Source of the DNA: Streptomyces vietnamensis
GTDB lineage: Bacteria; Actinomycetota; Actinomycetes; Streptomycetales; Streptomycetaceae
Direction: 5' to 3'
DNA length: 64,000 bases
NCBI RefSeq assembly: GCF_000830005.1
Contig: NZ_CP010407.1
Coordinates: forward strand, 1,364,001-1,428,000
Below, piece after piece: positions 60,366 through 64,000 of this stretch (its first letter is position 1; each line of letters opens with the position of its first letter). The notes under the pieces are model-generated. The model was not told the origin of the DNA, made no database searches, and saw only the letters and a list, made by a program, of their open reading frames with translations. The translations under genes were made by a program, and so were the position numbers.

Positions 60366-60794
60366 ATGGCCGAAGTCAGCGCGGAGGCACGGATCGAGGC
60401 ACCGGCCGGAAAGGTCTGGGCGCGGCTCACGGACTTCTCCTCGTACGGCGAGTGGAACGCCACCCACACCAGCTTCCCGAACGGCGGCCCGGCCGCCCTG
60501 GAGGCGGGCGCCACCTTCACGGAGAACATGAAGCTGATGGGCTTCCCCGCCGAGGTCCTGTGGACGGTCGAGGAGCTGGAGTCCGAGCGGGCGTTCGCCA
60601 TCAGGGGCAAGGGCCCGATGGGGGTCGTCGTCGGCACGCGCTACTCCCTGACGGCGGACGGGGACGCGACGACGGTACGGATCGACGGGGAGTTCACCGG
60701 TGCGGCGGTCTCCCTGATGGCGGGCAAGCTCAAGGACTCGGCGACGGCGGCGCTGACCGAGTCCCTGCGCAAGCTCTCGGGCCTGGTGGCCTGA
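60366..60794 (+). CDS. SRPBCC/polyketide-cyclase-like lipid-binding protein
   Basis: 142 residues with the START-like helix-grip signature: VSAEARIEAPAGKVWARLTDFSSYGEWNATHT at the N terminus, a beta-rich core and a long C-terminal helix (LKDSATAALTESLRKLSGLV). Binds a hydrophobic ligand; catalysis cannot be inferred. The window beyond it ends in a strong hairpin facing the PadR gene. Confidence 0.88.
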   Translation: MAEVSAEARIEAPAGKVWARLTDFSSYGEWNATHTSFPNGGPAALEAGATFTENMKLMGFPAEVLWTVEELESERAFAIRGKGPMGVVVGTRYSLTADGDATTVRIDGEFTGAAVSLMAGKLKDSATAALTESLRKLSGLVA

Positions 60795-60814
60795 GCCGTA
60801 CCGTCCGACGTGAC

Positions 60815-60850
60815 GGAAGGGCCCCGCGACCGTGGTCGCGGGGCCCTTCC
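60815..60850. terminator. Perfect 17-bp-stem hairpin
   Basis: Arms GGAAGGGCCCCGCGACC and GGTCGCGGGGCCCTTCC with a GT loop, between the convergent SRPBCC and PadR stops. Confidence 0.9.
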
Positions 60851-60858
60851 TGTCGATC

Positions 60859-61476
60859 TCAGTGCTCGTCGGCGAGGATCAGGTACAGCTTCTTGCGGGC
60901 CTCGTTGATCACGGTGACCGCCTTCTGCCGCTGCTCGGCGCTGCCGGTCTTCCAGACCTGCCCGAACGCCTCCATCAGGCCGAAGCCGGCCTGCCGGATC
61001 TCGTTCACGGCGTCCCAGTCGACCCCGCGCCCGGCCTCCTCCCACGGCGCCTCGGGACCCTGGTCGGCCTCGGCGCGCCCGGTGTCGGTGAGCGTGAACA
61101 GCTTCTTGCCGCCCTCGCTCTCGCTGACGATCAGCCCCTCGTCCTCCAGCATCTGGAGGGTCGGGTAGACCGAGCCGGGACTGGGCTTCCAGGCCCCGTC
61201 GCTGCGCTCGCCGATCTCGCGGATCATCTCGTAGCCGTGCATCGGGCGGTCCTTCAGGAGCGCCAGGATCGAGGCGCGCACGTCACCGCGCCGCGCCCGC
61301 CCCCGGCCGCCACCGCGTCCGGGCCTGTCGAAGGGCCCGCCGAACGGCCCACCGCGGAACCCGGGCCCGAACGGCCCGAACGCGGCACGCCGCCCTTCGA
61401 AGTCCCCCCGAGGCCCGGGGCCGCAGCCTCCACGACCGCGGCCGTGCCCGTACTCGTCGTGTCCATGTGAACGCAT
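60859..61476 (-). CDS. PadR family transcriptional regulator
   Basis: 205 residues. An unusual Gly/Arg/Phe-rich N-terminal region (about 1-65, GPFGPGFRGGPFGGPFDRP) precedes the PadR winged helix (RGDVRASILALLKDRPMHGYEM, PSPGSVYPTLQMLEDEGLI) and a helical dimerisation part. PadR proteins repress detoxification genes. The divergent side is an AT-rich stretch with CGATATATCG, but no gene starts there on the plus strand, so the target may be its own gene. The disordered N terminus could mediate condensation or metal binding. Confidence 0.9.
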   Translation of the reverse strand: MRSHGHDEYGHGRGRGGCGPGPRGDFEGRRAAFGPFGPGFRGGPFGGPFDRPGRGGGRGRARRGDVRASILALLKDRPMHGYEMIREIGERSDGAWKPSPGSVYPTLQMLEDEGLIVSESEGGKKLFTLTDTGRAEADQGPEAPWEEAGRGVDWDAVNEIRQAGFGLMEAFGQVWKTGSAEQRQKAVTVINEARKKLYLILADEH

Positions 61477-61528
61477 CGCAACTCTCCTTCCATCGAGATT
61501 TCGTCGTCGAACTGTCGCGATGCTTCAA

Positions 61529-61538
61529 CGATATATCG
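61529..61538. promoter_or_regulatory. Palindrome upstream of PadR gene
   Basis: CGATATATCG, a perfect 10-bp palindrome 53 nt before the PadR ATG in an AT-rich patch; candidate autoregulatory site or -10 region. Confidence 0.4.
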
Positions 61539-61586
61539 GAACTGTTCACCGAGCAATACCCGACAGGTCGGTCGAGGAGGGTCGTG

Positions 61587-62789
61587 CTAGAGCTGCGGAA
61601 CGTCCCTGACGAACACGAGCCCGTCGCCGTCCGCCAGACGGGCCGGGTCGAGCGGGGCGTAGCCGAACCAGGGGGACACCCGCGGCGCGGGCCGCGTGTC
61701 GCCGAGGACGGCGGCGAGGCGCCGGGCGTCGACGACGCAGCGCTCCTCCGGGAGCGCGTACAGGAGTCCTTCGACGGTGTCCGGCGGCGGCGCGTCCACG
61801 CCCTGGTGCCGGAGGGTGCCGAGGGCCGTCGCCACGAAGGCGTACTCCTCGCCGAGCTCGGCGCTCACCAGCGCACCGGCGCTCCACCATTCCAGCGGCC
61901 GCCCGCCCATCCGCATCGAGCTCTTCTCCCGCTGGAGGTGGGCGTTGTGGGCATACACGAACGTCGGGCCCCGCTCGGCGAGCGCGAGCAGGTTGAGGGA
62001 CATCATCCGGTCCCGTACGGCCACCAGCCGGGCGAGGCGGGCCGGCGAGGTGTCGGCCATCCAGTGGTGGTAGCGCAGCAGACCCAGCGCGGTGCGCCCG
62101 TACAGGCGGGCCCGGTCCCACTCCTCCGGCGTGCTCACCGCGGTCAGGTGCGGCCGCTGCTCGTCGAGCAGCGCCGCCAGCTCGTCGGCGAGCAGCCGCA
62201 GCCGGCCGGTGCCGTCCGACCGCCCCACGGACCGGGTCGGGTCCATCATCGCGGCGGGTTCGGTCCACCGGTCGTCACTGCCGAGCAGCTCGTCGAGGGT
62301 CTCCGAAGTGCAGGGGAGCAGGTCCGCGTCCACGTGGGCCGCGAGGTATCCGTGGAGCAAGATGAGCGCCTGCCGGGGGCTCTCGGCGGCGGCGATCTCC
62401 AGCGGTCCGTCGAAGCCGGCGAAGCGGAGCCGCTCGGCCTCGGGCCGGTCCTCGTTGTACGCGCGCATCCAGCGCACGAGTTCGCGGTTGCCCGCGTCGG
62501 CACCCCACTCGTGACTGAAGCCGTGCTCCATGACCTCGTCGAGGGTGCGGGAGCCCGAGGTGACGTGGTCGTCCACGATCGTTCCCCGCAGGCAGTCGGT
62601 CTCCAGCGCGATCGTCCGGTAGCCCTCCCGCTCGACGAGCTTCTGGAAGAGCTCGTTGCGCAGGTCGAGCAGGGTGTCCTCGCGGTGGGTGGGCTCGCCC
62701 AGGGCGAGCAGCCGGGGCCGGGCCGGGAGCAGGCCCATCACGGAGGCAGCGTCGAAGGGATGGGCGGTGTCCTTGATGTCAGTCGCCAT
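61587..62789 (-). CDS. Erythromycin-esterase-like protein
   Basis: 400 residues of the Ere-type family: LLALGEPTHREDTLLDLRNELF with the conserved Glu and His, TIALETD, GFDGPLE, and the late YAHNAHLQREKSSM histidine motif. Relatives open macrolide rings (EreA/B) or act in succinoglycan and other pathways, so macrolide resistance is possible but unproven. ATG 62789 with GGAAGG immediately upstream. Divergent from a double-MerR gene with 69 nt between starts, its probable regulator. Confidence 0.85.
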   Translation of the reverse strand: MATDIKDTAHPFDAASVMGLLPARPRLLALGEPTHREDTLLDLRNELFQKLVEREGYRTIALETDCLRGTIVDDHVTSGSRTLDEVMEHGFSHEWGADAGNRELVRWMRAYNEDRPEAERLRFAGFDGPLEIAAAESPRQALILLHGYLAAHVDADLLPCTSETLDELLGSDDRWTEPAAMMDPTRSVGRSDGTGRLRLLADELAALLDEQRPHLTAVSTPEEWDRARLYGRTALGLLRYHHWMADTSPARLARLVAVRDRMMSLNLLALAERGPTFVYAHNAHLQREKSSMRMGGRPLEWWSAGALVSAELGEEYAFVATALGTLRHQGVDAPPPDTVEGLLYALPEERCVVDARRLAAVLGDTRPAPRVSPWFGYAPLDPARLADGDGLVFVRDVPQL

Positions 62790-62858
62790 GCCTTCCACGC
62801 TATCGTTGAACATTCGGTGGAGACTTTTTCGCGAAAGGCCCGCGATATCGTCGGCTCC

Positions 62859-63575
62859 ATGGGGAAAAACCTTCAAAGCGGTGAGCGGCTGAGGCCGGTC
62901 GACCTGGCACGTGGGCACGGTCTGTCGACGCAGGCGATCAGGAACTACGAGGAGGCCGGAATCCTCCCCGCCGCCGACCGCACCCCTTCCGGCTACCGCG
63001 CCTACACCCCGCTGCACGCCGGGGCCCTGCGCGCGTTCCTGGCCCTGCTGCCCGGCCACGGCCACCCGACGGCGACGGCGATCATGCGGGCCGTGAACGA
63101 GGACGCGGCCGACGAGGCGTTCCGTCTGATCGACGAGAGCCACGCCCAACTCCTCGACGACCGGCGGACCCTCCGGGCGGTCGAGACCGCCCTGAGCGAC
63201 CTGGCACCTGCCACGGCGCCCGATCCCGGCGGCACCACCTTCATCGGGCCGCTCGCGAGAAGGCTCGGCATCCGTCCCGCGACCCTGCGCAAGTGGGAGG
63301 AGGCCGGTCTCGTCCACCCGCGCCGCGACCCCCGGACCGGTTACCGGGTCTACGACGAGGCGGCCGTACGGGACGCCCGACTGGCCCGCCAACTCAGGCG
63401 CGGCGGCTACCCGCTGGAGCAGATCGCCCCGCTGATCGCCCACGTGCGCACGGCCGGCGGCCTGGAACCCCTTGAGGCCGCGCTGTCCGACTGGCACGGC
63501 CGGCTGTCCGCCCGCGGGCGTGCGATGCTCGCCGGGGCCGCGGAACTGGAGGCGTACCTCCGCGCGCGTGGATGA
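62859..63575 (+). CDS. Tandem MerR-domain transcriptional regulator
   Basis: 238 residues containing two MerR-type winged helices: residues about 12-80 (RPVDLARGHGLSTQAIRNYEEAGIL, SGYRAYTPLHAGAL) and about 125-200 (IGPLARRLGIRPATLRKWEEAGLV, TGYRVYDEAAVRDA). A covalent pair of HTH domains is uncommon, as MerR proteins normally dimerise; it may bind as a single chain. It is divergent from the erythromycin-esterase-like gene across an AT-rich promoter gap, so a drug-responsive switch is plausible. Confidence 0.88.
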   Translation: MGKNLQSGERLRPVDLARGHGLSTQAIRNYEEAGILPAADRTPSGYRAYTPLHAGALRAFLALLPGHGHPTATAIMRAVNEDAADEAFRLIDESHAQLLDDRRTLRAVETALSDLAPATAPDPGGTTFIGPLARRLGIRPATLRKWEEAGLVHPRRDPRTGYRVYDEAAVRDARLARQLRRGGYPLEQIAPLIAHVRTAGGLEPLEAALSDWHGRLSARGRAMLAGAAELEAYLRARG

Positions 63576-63583
63576 GTTCCGGC

Positions 63584-64000
63584 ATGATCGACGCCATGAC
63601 GACGCATCCGCTTCTGCGCGAAGCCCGAAGCCTGTGGGAGGAACTGGCCCGCGCGCCACGGTCGTTCCCGCCCGCGGGCGAGGTGAACGTGATCGTGTCC
63701 CCGCAGTCGGAGCTGTGCCCGTCCGGCTGGGTCGGGATGGTCACGCTCGGCGGATCGGCGCTCGTGACCGTGCCGGACGGGAGCGCCGCCGCGACCGTGC
63801 GCGCCGCCCTGACGGGGCTGCCGGTGGAGGCGCTGGGGGATGCGGCCGCCGTTCGCGGGGTGCTGCCCGTGGCCGGGGTGCTCGGCCCGGCGGCGCTGTC
63901 GTACGCGTCCCCGGCAGGCTTCCGCCCGGCCGCCGCCCCCTCACGGGCGGAACGGCTCCCCGGCGACCACCCGGCACTGCGCGCCCTCGAAGCGGCCTCC
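63584..64000 (+). CDS. GNAT-type acetyltransferase, N-terminal part (cut by window end)
   Basis: The frame from ATG 63584 (or in-frame ATG 63596) stays open to the end of the window, giving 139 residues so far. LREARSLWEELARAP, WVGMVTLGGSALVTVPD and VLGPAALSYASPAGFRP resemble the N-terminal extension found before the acetyltransferase domain in some actinobacterial GNAT proteins. The catalytic domain itself is not in the window, so the call is tentative. It starts 8 nt after the MerR stop and is probably in the same transcript. Confidence 0.6.
   Translation, partial: MIDAMTTHPLLREARSLWEELARAPRSFPPAGEVNVIVSPQSELCPSGWVGMVTLGGSALVTVPDGSAAATVRAALTGLPVEALGDAAAVRGVLPVAGVLGPAALSYASPAGFRPAAAPSRAERLPGDHPALRALEAAS

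Noticed and set aside
1..64000. tRNA genes as attachment site or elsewhere
   Set aside because: No cloverleaf-like sequence was noticed at the island ends or in intergenic regions; a tRNA search program would be decisive.

Overview
The window is high-GC chromosomal DNA from a streptomycete. Supporting signs are very G/C-rich third codon positions, many GTG starts, ATGA/GTGA start-stop overlaps, perfect GC-rich hairpins without T-tracts as terminators, and families typical of Streptomyces: DUF6230/DUF6114 secreted proteins, a HipA-like kinase paired with DUF3037, MocR and PadR regulators, and a TetR/FAD-monooxygenase pair. The species cannot be named. I found no rRNA, tRNA or CRISPR array.

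Left part (1-31500), ordinary core-like DNA. It holds a truncated apolipoprotein N-acyltransferase, a Gfo/Idh/MocA oxidoreductase, and an FAD monooxygenase divergent from a TetR gene with twin palindromic operators. Next come a DinB protein, a lipoprotein, uracil-DNA glycosylase, an oligopeptide-binding lipoprotein, a FabG/SDR pair and the HipA-like/DUF3037 pair. Then follows a five-gene operon in which every junction overlaps by 4 nt (12792-20992). It encodes a GT2-GtrA-HPrK-like fusion, a PMT/ArnT-like glycosyltransferase, an anchored phosphoesterase variant, an anchored beta-rich protein and a GH99-like glycosidase. I read it as an extracytoplasmic glycan module using polyprenyl-phosphate sugars. 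A purple acid phosphatase, a YVTN beta-propeller and a DedA (polyprenyl-phosphate flippase family) gene follow. A six-gene alternating DUF6230/DUF6114 operon faces a TetR gene across an 18-bp palindrome. A signal peptidase I, an AraC regulator and a Rieske lipoprotein close this part.

Middle (31333-49448), a 17.9-kb genomic island inserted in the 3' end of the Rieske gene. A 196-bp direct repeat (193/196 identical) flanks it. The left copy completes the Rieske gene; the right copy is the displaced native 3' end. Both inner edges carry clusters of CTGGGGAGAA, which look like integrase arm-type sites, but no integrase is present. Cargo: a VapBC-like toxin-antitoxin pair under a 21-bp palindrome; a 2849-residue secreted RHS polymorphic toxin with B-lectin, ricin-lectin and HINT domains and a DddA/SCP1.201-like deaminase tip; its Imm1 immunity gene, overlapping by ATGA; two paralogous CxCG immunity-like genes, one fused to an IS5 transposase remnant; a divergent 1486-residue secreted FG-GAP/ricin/LamG protein; and a D-amino-acid-oxidase fragment. 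Base composition is visibly less GC-rich than the flanks.

Right part (49431-64000), accessory metabolism and regulation. It contains an isochorismatase-like protein lacking the usual catalytic residues, an FMN split-barrel protein, a LysR/EamA pair with a coupled small secreted peptide, and a PEP-mutase-family enzyme coupled to another small secreted protein. A MocR regulator faces two FMN split-barrel genes across a 12-bp palindrome. Two more EamA permeases, a Clp N-domain protein, an SRPBCC protein, PadR, an erythromycin-esterase-like protein divergent from a double-MerR regulator, and a truncated GNAT-type gene complete the window.
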